Part shown: positions 38,832-46,815 of the stretch, one piece after another | How the letters are laid out: every line of letters begins with the position of its first letter | Numbering within the stretch: position 1 is the first letter of the stretch | Origin: Rhodanobacter denitrificans | Lineage (GTDB): Bacteria > Pseudomonadota > Gammaproteobacteria > Xanthomonadales > Rhodanobacteraceae | DNA length: 64,000 nucleotides | Assembly: GCA_003241385.1 (NCBI GenBank) | Contig: QFPO01000003.1 | Coordinates: 310,001-374,000, forward strand | Reading direction: 5' to 3' | Notes under the pieces: model-generated | Told to the model about the DNA's origin: nothing | Database searches by the model: none | The model's input: only the letters and a program-made list of their open reading frames with translations | Translations under genes and position numbers: made by a program

Positions 38832-39391
38832 CAGCGCTGCATGTGGCGGCCGAGCCAGGCGCGTGCGAACGCCCAGTCCCGGTAGATCGTGCGCTTGTCG
38901 ACGTCCATGATCCGCGCGATCGCCTCGACGCTGAGGCCGACGAAGTAGCGCAGCTCGACGATCCGCGCGAGCCGCGCGTCGATCTGCTCGAGCTCGTCGA
39001 TCGCCTCGTCGAGCAGGCCCAGGTGCGTGCGCTCGGGAATCGGCAGCTGCAGCGCATCGACCAGATCGACGCGCTGCCAGTCGCCGCCGCGCTTCTCGGC
39101 GCCGGCCTCGCGCGCGCGGTCGACCAGCATGTTGCGCATCATCCTGCCGGCGGTGTTGAACAGGTGCGCGCTGTCCTGGATGTCGACGCCGCTGCCGAGC
39201 ATGCGCACGAACACGTCGTGCAGCAGGGCGGTCGGCTGCAGCGTCGCCTGGCGCTGCTCGCGGCCGAGCAGGCGCGCCGCCATCGCGCGCAGATCGGCAT
39301 AGACCAGCGGCAGCAGACGGTCGAGCGCACCGGTCTCGCCGGACTGCCAGCGCTGGATGAGCTGAGTGACTTCGCTGGGGCTGGCGGACAC
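38831..39391 (-). CDS. ECF sigma factor of the kinase-associated ECF43 type
   Basis: The 186-residue sigma-70 family protein (TIGR02999-like) starts at a GTG (MSASPSEVTQLIQRWQSGE). Region 2 contains QATLQPTALLHDVFVRML: the acidic D-x-x-D stretch usual in region 2.2 is replaced by PTALLHD. Region 4 is the HTH GLSVEAIARIMDVDKRTIYRDW. In ECF43 factors such as Vibrio EcfP, phosphorylation of a Thr in this place by the partner Ser/Thr kinase activates the sigma factor; Thr54 is the candidate here. The stop overlaps the kinase ATG by one base (TGATG). The start codon is uncertain as no strong SD is seen. Confidence 0.85.
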
Positions 39392-39700
39392 GACGCGGCG
39401 TGCGGGGACCGTGGAGGAGTGCCCGAGTATTGCCCAGAGCCCGAGCGCAGGGAAATGCGCACTGCGGCGCGCAGGCCTGCTCCCTGGCCGCGCGGGCCGT
39501 CCGTGACCCGCGCGTTCCCCGCCGCTGCGGTTTCGCGGCACCGTCCCGGTGCCGATGCGATCCGCGTCCCCTAGTCCCTTGCCTGCGCCGCGTCCATTCC
39601 CGGGACGGGCTTTTTTCAGGTTCTTCTTCCGGTTGCGGATTGACTCGGTTTCGACTGCTACGTATGCCAGCTTTTGCCAAGAGATTCAGAGCAAGAGCTT

Positions 39701-39746
39701 CCGCTCGCTGCGCGAGCGGGTGACTTTTTTCTTGGAAAAAGTCACC
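39701..39746. repeat. Two-hairpin repeat, copy E
   Basis: The hairpin ccgctcgc-tgc-gcgagcgg (39701-39719) is followed at once by a perfect 11-bp hairpin, ggtgacttttt (39719-39729) pairing with aaaaagtcacc (39736-39746), with a 6-nt loop. The architecture and spacing match copies B and C 17 kb away. Confidence 0.8.
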
Positions 39747-39904
39747 AAAACCGCCTGCGCTGACGCGAGCCGATGCGGCTGCGCCGCCTGCCCCAACTCG
39801 CTGGCGCTCAAACACGGGGCAGCTCTTCGGCCTGGGCGACCTGCGATGCTCGGCTCGCTTTAGGCGCACCAACGGCCAAAGCGGAAAGCCATAGCGAGAG
39901 CGAA

Positions 39905-40020
39905 AGCCAGAGCCACAGCCAGAGCCACAGCCAGAGCCACAGCCAGAGCTAGAGCTAGAGCTAGAGCTAGAGCTAGAGCTAGAGCTAGAGCTAGAGCTAG
40001 AGCTAGAGCTAGAGCTAGAG
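39905..40020. repeat. Compound microsatellite: 12-mer x3 then hexamer x12.7
   Basis: Three copies of agccagagccac (39905-39940) run into a perfect array of agagct from 39945 to 40020, twelve full units and a partial one. It ends about 45 nt after the stop of the upstream secreted protein gene. The array is free of interruptions, implying recent expansion. Confidence 0.97.
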
Positions 40021-40065
40021 CCGGAGCCGAAGGCAGAGCAGAGCGGGAGCACGGGATGCACCGGT

Positions 40066-42141
40066 CTAGGGCGCGATCTCGACACGATGCGTGCCGGCGG
40101 CCAGGTCGCGGTTGAGCGTGATCCACAGCTCCTGCGCGCCGGCGCGCGGCGACGGCAGCCAGTCCTGGTCGCGGACCAGGGTGGCGCCGTTCAAGCGCAG
40201 CGTGTTCGGCAGACCGCCGCTCCACTGGCGCACGACGATCAGCGGATGGCGCAGCGTGCCGCTGCCGACGCCGATCGTCGCGTCGAGGCGGTTGGCCGCC
40301 GCGGCGAACGTCAGCGCGCCGTAGACCGCGTCGTAGCCGGCCGGCGCATAGGTCTGCACGGTCGCGTCGGCGACGCCGGCCGGACCGCTGGTCGCGACCG
40401 AGCCGATCGAGGCGGCCAGTGTCAGCGTCTGGATCGTCTCGATCTGCGCGACCTGGGCACCGACCGGATCGGCGCTGTGCGTGCCGAACACGATGTAGGT
40501 CGAATAGCTCTTCTTCGGCCAGCCCGGCGCCATCGGATCGCCCGGCAGCGCGGTGCCGTTGGCCGATCCGCCGTAGTAGGCATTGCCGCGGATGCGGTAC
40601 TGGGCCTGGCCGAGGAAGCCGAAGTTGGTGCCCCAGGCGATGCGCGCGCTGTTGGTCGGTCCGCTGGCCGGCAGCGAGTAGTTGACGGTCTGGAACGGCC
40701 AGTTGTAGTTGCACGGCATCAGATGCTCGCCGGGACAGCCGCTGACCTGGGCGCTGCTGCGCATCCACAGATCCTGGCCCCAGTAGCCGCCGGCGTCCTG
40801 CTGGTCGATCGTCTCGCTCTGCACGATGCCCATCGTCGCGTCGACCGCGCTGGTCCACAGCTTCGCGTACGGGATCGTATTGGGCTGGTTCCAGGTCCAG
40901 CCGCTCGCGAACGTCAGCGGATCGTGCGTGCTGACGAAGCGGTAGCGGTCGCCCCAGCCGGTGCCGGCGATCGCGCTGCGCGCGGCGTCGCTGGCGGCGC
41001 CGTCGATGCGCAGCTCGCCGTACGGCGCGCGCGAGTCGTCGGCGAGGCGGCCGACCGGCACCGCCGACAGATCCCAGGTGATCGACCACAGCGGATGGTC
41101 GCGGCCGTTCGCGAATACCCAGTCGATCGTCACCGGCACGTCGTAGCGCGCGGCCGGCGCGGTCACCGTGCAGTAGCGCGGATAGGCCTGCGTGAAGCGG
41201 AAGATCGCGTGGTGGCGGCCCGAGAACACGCGCTGGAACTGGCCCGGCGTGAAATGGCCGAGGCTGGAACTGTCGCCGCCGCCGGTGCAGAACGCGCCGT
41301 CGGTCGGATGCGAGACCACGTAGCCGAAACCGCCGGCGCCGCCGCCGACCGCGCTCAGCGTGCGCGTCGCCGCGCCAACCCGGTAGCGGAACTCGCGCAG
41401 CTCGCCGCCGCGGCTACCGTCGGCCGTGGTGCCGGCGTTGTTGTGCGCGAGCGTGGCCGAGCGCGGCAGGCCGGCACGGTCGGTCCAGCCGAAGCGGTCG
41501 CCGGCCAGGCCGTCGATCGCCACGTCCTGCTCGATCGTCAGACCGCCGGCCGGCGGCGGCCCGCTGCCTTCGAAGCCGTCGGCGAAGATCGGATCGGGCT
41601 GCGTGCCGCCCTCGAGCAGGCGCACCTCGTCGACGTGCACGCGCTGCGGATTGCCGGCCGCGTTGCCGCTGGCGTCGACCAGGTCGATGCGGTCGAACGC
41701 GCCGGTATAGGACAGCGGCGGATCGGCCAGCGCGACGAGGACCTCGCGATACTGGCCGGCGCCGACCGCGCCGCCGGCGACGAAGCCGTCCAACGCGGTG
41801 TCGACCACGGCGGCGCCGCCGGACTGCAGCACCAGGCGCAGCTGCTCGCCGCCGGTCTCGCCGCGGATCCAGAAGCGCAGCCGGCGGTAGGTCGCGGCGC
41901 TCAGCGGCTGATCCGGCCGTGCGAACGAGAGGCCCTGCCAGGAATGCGCGCGGAACGCGATCGCGTGCGTGCCGGCGTACACCGGCGCGGTCGAGGCCAG
42001 GTCGACCTCGCCCCAGGACCAGTTCTGGAACCCGTTGCGCAATGCGTCGTCATAGACGACCAGATCGGCGCGCGCGGTCGCCGCCGCTCCCGCCAGGACC
42101 ACCCCCACCGCGATGCGCCACCCGAACGACCACGCCTGCAT
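40066..42141 (-). CDS. Large secreted protein, two-module, function unknown
   Basis: The 691-residue exported protein has a signal peptide (RIAVGVVLAGAAATARA) followed by a beta-sandwich, carbohydrate-binding-like module (VVYDDALRNGFQNWSWG to about residue 178). At 183-191 it carries DPIFADGFE, the same motif found at the C-terminus of neighbouring secreted proteins, then a Gly/Pro linker and a second beta-rich domain of about 490 residues with several cysteines. I do not recognise the second domain; an enzyme or binding protein acting on polysaccharide is possible. The ATG at 42141 is the only sensible start. Confidence 0.75.
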   Translation of the reverse strand: MQAWSFGWRIAVGVVLAGAAATARADLVVYDDALRNGFQNWSWGEVDLASTAPVYAGTHAIAFRAHSWQGLSFARPDQPLSAATYRRLRFWIRGETGGEQLRLVLQSGGAAVVDTALDGFVAGGAVGAGQYREVLVALADPPLSYTGAFDRIDLVDASGNAAGNPQRVHVDEVRLLEGGTQPDPIFADGFEGSGPPPAGGLTIEQDVAIDGLAGDRFGWTDRAGLPRSATLAHNNAGTTADGSRGGELREFRYRVGAATRTLSAVGGGAGGFGYVVSHPTDGAFCTGGGDSSSLGHFTPGQFQRVFSGRHHAIFRFTQAYPRYCTVTAPAARYDVPVTIDWVFANGRDHPLWSITWDLSAVPVGRLADDSRAPYGELRIDGAASDAARSAIAGTGWGDRYRFVSTHDPLTFASGWTWNQPNTIPYAKLWTSAVDATMGIVQSETIDQQDAGGYWGQDLWMRSSAQVSGCPGEHLMPCNYNWPFQTVNYSLPASGPTNSARIAWGTNFGFLGQAQYRIRGNAYYGGSANGTALPGDPMAPGWPKKSYSTYIVFGTHSADPVGAQVAQIETIQTLTLAASIGSVATSGPAGVADATVQTYAPAGYDAVYGALTFAAAANRLDATIGVGSGTLRHPLIVVRQWSGGLPNTLRLNGATLVRDQDWLPSPRAGAQELWITLNRDLAAGTHRVEIAP

Positions 42142-42354
42142 GTCCGTATCCCCTTCGACCGTTGCGACGGCCGTGTCCGGGCCGATCTCCAGCTTGCCTT
42201 ACGAGAAACGATGCGGCCAGCGGACATCGTCACGCATCGGAGGAACGGCCGCGGCCGTCGCGCCCGATGCTGCGCGGCGGCGCGACATCTGTCGCATCGC
42301 GCCGGCGCACGGCGATATTTTGCGTCGCGGTCGCCCGGCGTGCCCCGGCGCCGC

Positions 42355-42360
42355 TAAAAT
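42355..42360 (+). promoter_or_regulatory. aceE: Candidate -10 element for aceE
   Basis: TAAAAT stands out in GC-rich DNA 63 nt before the aceE ATG. No clear -35 is visible at normal spacing. No PdhR-like operator was recognised. Confidence 0.35.
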
Positions 42361-42423
42361 GCCCCCGATCCCATTCATCCAGCACATCGAGCCGCGCCGA
42401 GAGCGGCCGCGGAGGGTACGTAC

Positions 42424-45144
42424 ATGAATCAGCTGCAGGACATCCTCGATCAGGACCTCGATCCGGTCGAGACCCGCGAGTGGACCGACTCGGTCAAGGC
42501 GGTCATCGAGGCCGAGGGCACCGACCGCGCGCATTTCCTGCTCGAGCGGATGGTCGAGGAGACCCGCCGCGCCGGCGGCCATCTGCCGTTCGATCCGACC
42601 ACCGAGTACATCAACACGATTCCGGCGCACCTGGAAGCCAAGTCGCCCGGCGACGCGGCGATGGAGTGGCGGATCCGCTCGATCATCCGCTGGAACGCGA
42701 TGGCGATGGTCGTGCGCGCCAACCGCAAGCCCGGCGACCTCGGCGGCCACATCGCCAGCTTCGCGTCGAGCGCGACGCTCTACGACGTCGGCTTCAACCA
42801 CTTCTGGCGCGCGCCGAGCGCGGCCCATCCGGGCGACCTGATCTTCCACCAGGGCCATTCCAGCCCAGGCGTCTACGCGCGCTCGTTCCTCGAGGGCCGC
42901 ATCAGCGAGGAGCAGCTCGACCACTTCCGCATGGAGGTGGCCGGCCACGGCAAGGGCCTGTCCTCGTATCCGCATCCGTGGCTGATGCCCGAGTACTGGC
43001 AGGTGCCGACGGTCTCGATGGGTCTGGGCCCGCTGCAGGCGATCTACCAGGCGCAGTTCTGGAAGTACCTGGAACATCGCGGCCTGATCGCGCCGAGCGA
43101 CCGCAAGGTCTGGTGCTTCATCGGCGACGGCGAGTCGGACGAGCCCGAATCGCTCGGCGCGATCTCGCTGGCCGGCCGCGAAGGTCTCGACAATCTGATC
43201 TTCGTCGTCAACTGCAATCTGCAGCGCCTCGACGGTCCGGTCCGCGGCAACGGCAAGATCATCCAGGAGCTCGAAGGCGTGTTCCGCGGCGCCGGCTGGA
43301 ACGTGCTCAAGCTGATCTGGGGCAGCTACTGGGATCCACTCCTGGCGCGCGACAAGAACGGCACGCTGCGCAAGCTGATGATGGAGACCGTCGACGGCGA
43401 GTACCAGAACTGCAAGGCCTTCGGCGGCGCGTACACGCGCGAGCATTTCTTCGGCAAGTACCCGGAGCTGCGCGAGATGGTCGCCAACCTGTCCGACGAC
43501 GACATCTGGCGGCTCAACCGCGGCGGCCACGACCCGCACAAGGTCTACGCGGCCTACCACGAAGCGGTCAACACGACCGGCCGTCCGACCGTGATCCTGG
43601 CCAAGACCGTCAAGGGCTACGGCATGGGCGGTGCCGGCGAGTCGCAGAACATCACGCACCAGCAGAAGAAGATGGACGACGCGGCGATCCGCGCGTTCCG
43701 CGACCGCTTCAACATCCCGGTCTCCGACGCCGATCTGCCGAACGTGCCGTACTACCACCCCGGCAAGGACTCGCCGGAAGTGCAGTACCTGATCGAGCGG
43801 CGCATGGCGCTCGGCGGCTTCCTGCCGCAGCGGCGCCCGAAGTCCGAGACGCTGGCGACGCCCGAGCTCGCGCTGTTCGAGCCGCTGCTCAAGAGCAGCG
43901 GCGAGCGCGAGATCTCCACGACGATGGCGTTCGTGCGCGGCATCAACCTGCTGCTGCGCGACAAGGTGATCGGCCCGCGCATTGTGCCGATCGTCGCCGA
44001 CGAGGCGCGCACGTTCGGCATGGAAGGCATGTTCCGCCAGATCGGCATCTACGCGCCGTTCGGCCAGAAGTACAAGCCGATGGACGCCGACCAGCTGATG
44101 TACTACCGCGAGGACGAGAGCGGCCAGGTGCTGCAGCAGGGCATCAGCGAGCCGGGCGCGATGTCCTCGTGGATGGCCGCCGCGACCAGCTATTCGGTCA
44201 GCAACGTGCCGATGCTGCCGTTCTACATCTACTACTCGATGTTCGGCTTCCAGCGCATCGGCGATCTGGCCTGGGCCGCCGGCGACATGCGCGCGCGCGG
44301 CTTCCTGATCGGCGGCACCGCCGGCCGCACCACGCTCAACGGCGAAGGCCTGCAGCACGAGGACGGCCATTCGCATCTGCTCGCCGGCGCGATCCCGAAC
44401 TGCCGCAGCTACGACCCGACGTTCTCGTTCGAGGTCGCGGTGATCCTGCAGGACGGCGTGCGGCGCATGCTGACCGAGCAGGAGGACACGTTCTATTACG
44501 TCACCGTGATGAACGAGAACTACACGCATCCGGAGATGCCGCAGGGTGCCGAGGCCGGCATCATCAAGGGCATGTACCTGCTGCAGGACGGCGGCGCCGG
44601 CAAGAGCGGCGGCAAGGGCAAGAGCAAGGCCAGCAGCGTGCCGACCGTGCAGTTGCTCGGCTCCGGCACGATCCTGCGCGAGGTGCTGGCCGCGGCCGAG
44701 CTGCTCGAGAAGGAATTCGGCGTCGCCTCGGACGTGTGGTCGTGCCCGAGCTTCAACGAGCTGCGCCGCGACGGCTTCGAGGTCGAGCGCTGGAACCGTC
44801 TGCATCCGATGGACGAGGCGCCGCGCCAGGCCTGGGTCACGCAGTGTCTGGCCGACCGCGCCGGCCCGGTCGTCGCCGCGACCGACTACGTGCGCGGCTA
44901 CGCCGACCAGATCCGCGCGTTCCTGCCCGACGGCAAGCGCTACGTCGTGCTCGGCACCGACGGCTACGGCCGCAGCGACTCGCGTGCCCATCTGCGCGGC
45001 TTCTTCGAGGTCGACCGCTACTGGATCGCCCACGCCGCGATCGCCGCGCTGGCTGCCGAGGGCCGGATGAATCCGGAAGACGTCGCACGCGCGATCAAGC
45101 AGTGGAAGCTCGATCCGGACAAGCCGAACCCGGCCACGGTCTGA
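42424..45144 (+). CDS. aceE: Pyruvate dehydrogenase E1 component, homodimeric type
   Basis: The 906-residue thiamine diphosphate enzyme decarboxylates pyruvate and acetylates the lipoyl groups of E2. The ThDP motif is GDGESDEPES followed by NLIFVVNCNLQR. HQGHSSPGVYARSFLEGR, RTFGMEGMFRQIGIYAP and DGHSHLLAGAIPNC are conserved AceE blocks. A Gly/Lys/Ser-rich insert (AGKSGGKGKSKASS, near residues 722-735) replaces a shorter loop of E. coli AceE. GGAGGG is 7 nt before the ATG. The E2 and E3 genes are not adjacent. Confidence 0.96.
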   Translation: MNQLQDILDQDLDPVETREWTDSVKAVIEAEGTDRAHFLLERMVEETRRAGGHLPFDPTTEYINTIPAHLEAKSPGDAAMEWRIRSIIRWNAMAMVVRANRKPGDLGGHIASFASSATLYDVGFNHFWRAPSAAHPGDLIFHQGHSSPGVYARSFLEGRISEEQLDHFRMEVAGHGKGLSSYPHPWLMPEYWQVPTVSMGLGPLQAIYQAQFWKYLEHRGLIAPSDRKVWCFIGDGESDEPESLGAISLAGREGLDNLIFVVNCNLQRLDGPVRGNGKIIQELEGVFRGAGWNVLKLIWGSYWDPLLARDKNGTLRKLMMETVDGEYQNCKAFGGAYTREHFFGKYPELREMVANLSDDDIWRLNRGGHDPHKVYAAYHEAVNTTGRPTVILAKTVKGYGMGGAGESQNITHQQKKMDDAAIRAFRDRFNIPVSDADLPNVPYYHPGKDSPEVQYLIERRMALGGFLPQRRPKSETLATPELALFEPLLKSSGEREISTTMAFVRGINLLLRDKVIGPRIVPIVADEARTFGMEGMFRQIGIYAPFGQKYKPMDADQLMYYREDESGQVLQQGISEPGAMSSWMAAATSYSVSNVPMLPFYIYYSMFGFQRIGDLAWAAGDMRARGFLIGGTAGRTTLNGEGLQHEDGHSHLLAGAIPNCRSYDPTFSFEVAVILQDGVRRMLTEQEDTFYYVTVMNENYTHPEMPQGAEAGIIKGMYLLQDGGAGKSGGKGKSKASSVPTVQLLGSGTILREVLAAAELLEKEFGVASDVWSCPSFNELRRDGFEVERWNRLHPMDEAPRQAWVTQCLADRAGPVVAATDYVRGYADQIRAFLPDGKRYVVLGTDGYGRSDSRAHLRGFFEVDRYWIAHAAIAALAAEGRMNPEDVARAIKQWKLDPDKPNPATV

Positions 45145-45150
45145 GCACCG

Positions 45151-45729
45151 ATGCGCGCTTCCGGTCCGCAGCCGGAACGCGCCGACGACAGCGGCGGCAC
45201 GCGATCCGCGCCGCCGCTGTGGCCGCGTCTGCTCGATCCGGCCGCGCTGGCCGCGCTGCCGCCGCGCGTGCGCCGGCTGCACTGCGACGCGCGGCCGTGC
45301 CGTCATGCCGGCACCGTCACGGTCGAACGCGGCTCCGGGCGCGCGGCGCGCCTCGCCGCCGCCCTGCTGCGGCTGCCGCCGGCCGGCACACATGCACTCC
45401 AAGTCGAGATCGCGGCCGAGGCGCACGGCGAACGCTGGTCGCGCCGGTTCGGCGCGGTGCCGCTGGCCTCGCGGCTGGCCGTTCGTGACGGCCGTCTGAT
45501 CGAGCGGATCGGCATCGCGACGCTCGGCTTCCGGCTCACCGCCGCGGCGGACGGACTGCGCTGGCAGGCCGAGTCGCTGTCGATCGGCGGCATCGCGCTG
45601 CCGCGCCGCGGATTCGACGTCGCGGCGTTCGAGTACGAGCGCGCCGGGCGCTACCGCTTCGAAGTCACGGTCCGGGTCGCGCCGTTCGGCCTGCTGATCG
45701 CCTACGCCGGCAGCCTCGATGTCGACTGA
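45151..45729 (+). CDS. DUF4166 domain protein
   Basis: The 192-residue protein contains a DUF4166 domain: AGTVTVERGSGRAARLAAAL, the RWSRRFGAVPLASRL strand pair, and the C-terminal RYRFEVTVRVAPFGLLIAYAG. Function is unknown, and there is no signal peptide or membrane segment. It starts 6 nt after aceE and overlaps the next gene by 11 nt, so these genes are probably co-transcribed. Confidence 0.8.
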   Translation: MRASGPQPERADDSGGTRSAPPLWPRLLDPAALAALPPRVRRLHCDARPCRHAGTVTVERGSGRAARLAAALLRLPPAGTHALQVEIAAEAHGERWSRRFGAVPLASRLAVRDGRLIERIGIATLGFRLTAAADGLRWQAESLSIGGIALPRRGFDVAAFEYERAGRYRFEVTVRVAPFGLLIAYAGSLDVD

Positions 45730-46150
45730 TCCGGATCCGGCCGAAGCGGCGCGGGGCGGCCCGGTCATCGTCTTCGACGGCGTCTGCCTGCTGTGCAGCC
45801 GCAGCGTCCGCTTCGTGCTGCGCCACGACCGCGCCGGCCGCTTTCGCTTCGCGACACAGCAGGGTGCGACCGGTCAGGCGCTGCTGCGCCGGCACGGCCT
45901 CGATCCGGCCGACCCACCGTCGTTCCTGCTGGTCGAGGACGGCCGCGGCCACGTCGACAGCGATGCCGTGCTGCGCGTGCTGAGCGGCCTCGGCGGCATC
46001 TGGCGCCTCGGCGCGCTGCTGCGCGCGATACCGCGACCGCTGCGCGACGCGGCCTACCGCCGGGTCGCGCGCAACCGGCTGCGCTGGTTCGGTCGCGCCG
46101 AGCAGTGCCTGCTGCCGACGCCCGAGACGCGCGCACGCTTCCTGCCGTGA
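45719..46150 (+). CDS. DCC family thiol-disulfide oxidoreductase-like protein (DUF393)
   Basis: The 143-residue protein has the family signature FDGVCLLCSRSVRFVLRHD with a C-x-x-C pair and the later FRFATQQGATGQALL and SDAVLRVLSGLGG blocks. DCC proteins are thioredoxin-fold-like and suspected redox proteins, but substrates are unknown. The ATG lies inside the end of the DUF4166 gene (11-nt overlap), an arrangement that supports a shared role. Confidence 0.85.
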   Translation: MSTDPDPAEAARGGPVIVFDGVCLLCSRSVRFVLRHDRAGRFRFATQQGATGQALLRRHGLDPADPPSFLLVEDGRGHVDSDAVLRVLSGLGGIWRLGALLRAIPRPLRDAAYRRVARNRLRWFGRAEQCLLPTPETRARFLP

Positions 46151-46224
46151 GGCGCCGATTGACGGGGACCGGCCGGTCGCCGACGATCGCGCGCTCGCGC
46201 CCGCTGCGCGTCGAGGACGCCCTC

Positions 46225-46788
46225 ATGCCGAATCCGATCCGCCGCTACGCATCGTTGTGCCTGGCCGGGACGCTGTACATGGCCGCCGCCGACGCGCAGA
46301 CCGCCGCCCCACCCACCACGTCCGCCGCCGGCGCGCAGATGCCCGCCGCGACCGCCGCGACCGCCGCCAAACAGGAGCCGACGATGACCCGACACGCCAG
46401 CGGTGCATTCGACGTCAAGCTGAGCCCGCTGCCGATCGAGTCGCCGGACGCCGACGAGCGGCGTGGCCGAATGGCGCTCGACAAGCGTTTCCACGGCGAG
46501 CTCGACGCGACCGGCGTCGGCCAGATGCTGACCGCGACCGGCGCGGTCAAGGGCTCGGCCGGCTACGTCGCGATCGAGCGCGTCGAGGGCACGCTGCACG
46601 GCCGAAAAGGCAGTTTCATGCTGCAGCACAGCGGCACGATGACGCGCGGTGCGCCGTCGCTGAGCATCACCGTGGTGCCGGACTCCGGCGACGGCGAACT
46701 CGCCGGCATCGAAGGCCGCATGTCGATCACGATCACCGACGGCGCGCACCGCTACGACTTCGAGTATCGCCTGCCCGATTCGCCGTGA
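46225..46788 (+). CDS. DUF3224 protein with an N-terminal extension
   Basis: The C-terminal 134 residues (MTRHASGAFDVKLSPL... to YDFEYRLPDSP) form a complete DUF3224 beta-barrel-like domain, usually a stand-alone cytoplasmic protein of about 130 residues. Here 53 residues precede it: a signal-peptide-like segment (MPNPIRRYASLCLAGTLYMAAADA) and an Ala/Thr linker. The ATG at 46225 has GAGGA 8 nt upstream; the internal ATG at 46384 has AGGAG 6 nt upstream. Both an exported and a cytoplasmic form could be made. It is convergent with otsA. Confidence 0.82.
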   Translation: MPNPIRRYASLCLAGTLYMAAADAQTAAPPTTSAAGAQMPAATAATAAKQEPTMTRHASGAFDVKLSPLPIESPDADERRGRMALDKRFHGELDATGVGQMLTATGAVKGSAGYVAIERVEGTLHGRKGSFMLQHSGTMTRGAPSLSITVVPDSGDGELAGIEGRMSITITDGAHRYDFEYRLPDSP

Positions 46789-46815
46789 CCGCGGCGCCGC
46801 TCAGCGGCCGCGGTC
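46787..46815. terminator. Hairpin between DUF3224 gene and otsA
   Basis: The stem gaccgcggc (46787-46795) pairs with gccgcggtc (46807-46815) around an 11-nt loop, spanning the stops of the two convergent genes. Confidence 0.5.

Larger units (their letters stand above)
39392..40065. other. Gene-poor repeat-rich region upstream of the sigma gene
   Basis: This 674-nt stretch lies between two minus-strand genes. It holds a diverged copy of the two-hairpin repeat, a 12-mer/6-mer microsatellite, and presumably the sigma gene promoter. No frame looks coding: translations are Ser/Cys/Gly or Leu/Ala runs caused by the microsatellite. Confidence 0.75.

Noticed and set aside
39905..40020. Possible CRISPR array
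   Set aside because: Units are 6 and 12 bp without unique spacers; it is a simple tandem repeat, and no cas gene is present.
39860..41089. Open frame encoding a long Leu-Ala repeat
   Set aside because: The Leu-Ala run comes from the same agagct array, and the rest is a shadow of the 691-residue secreted protein.
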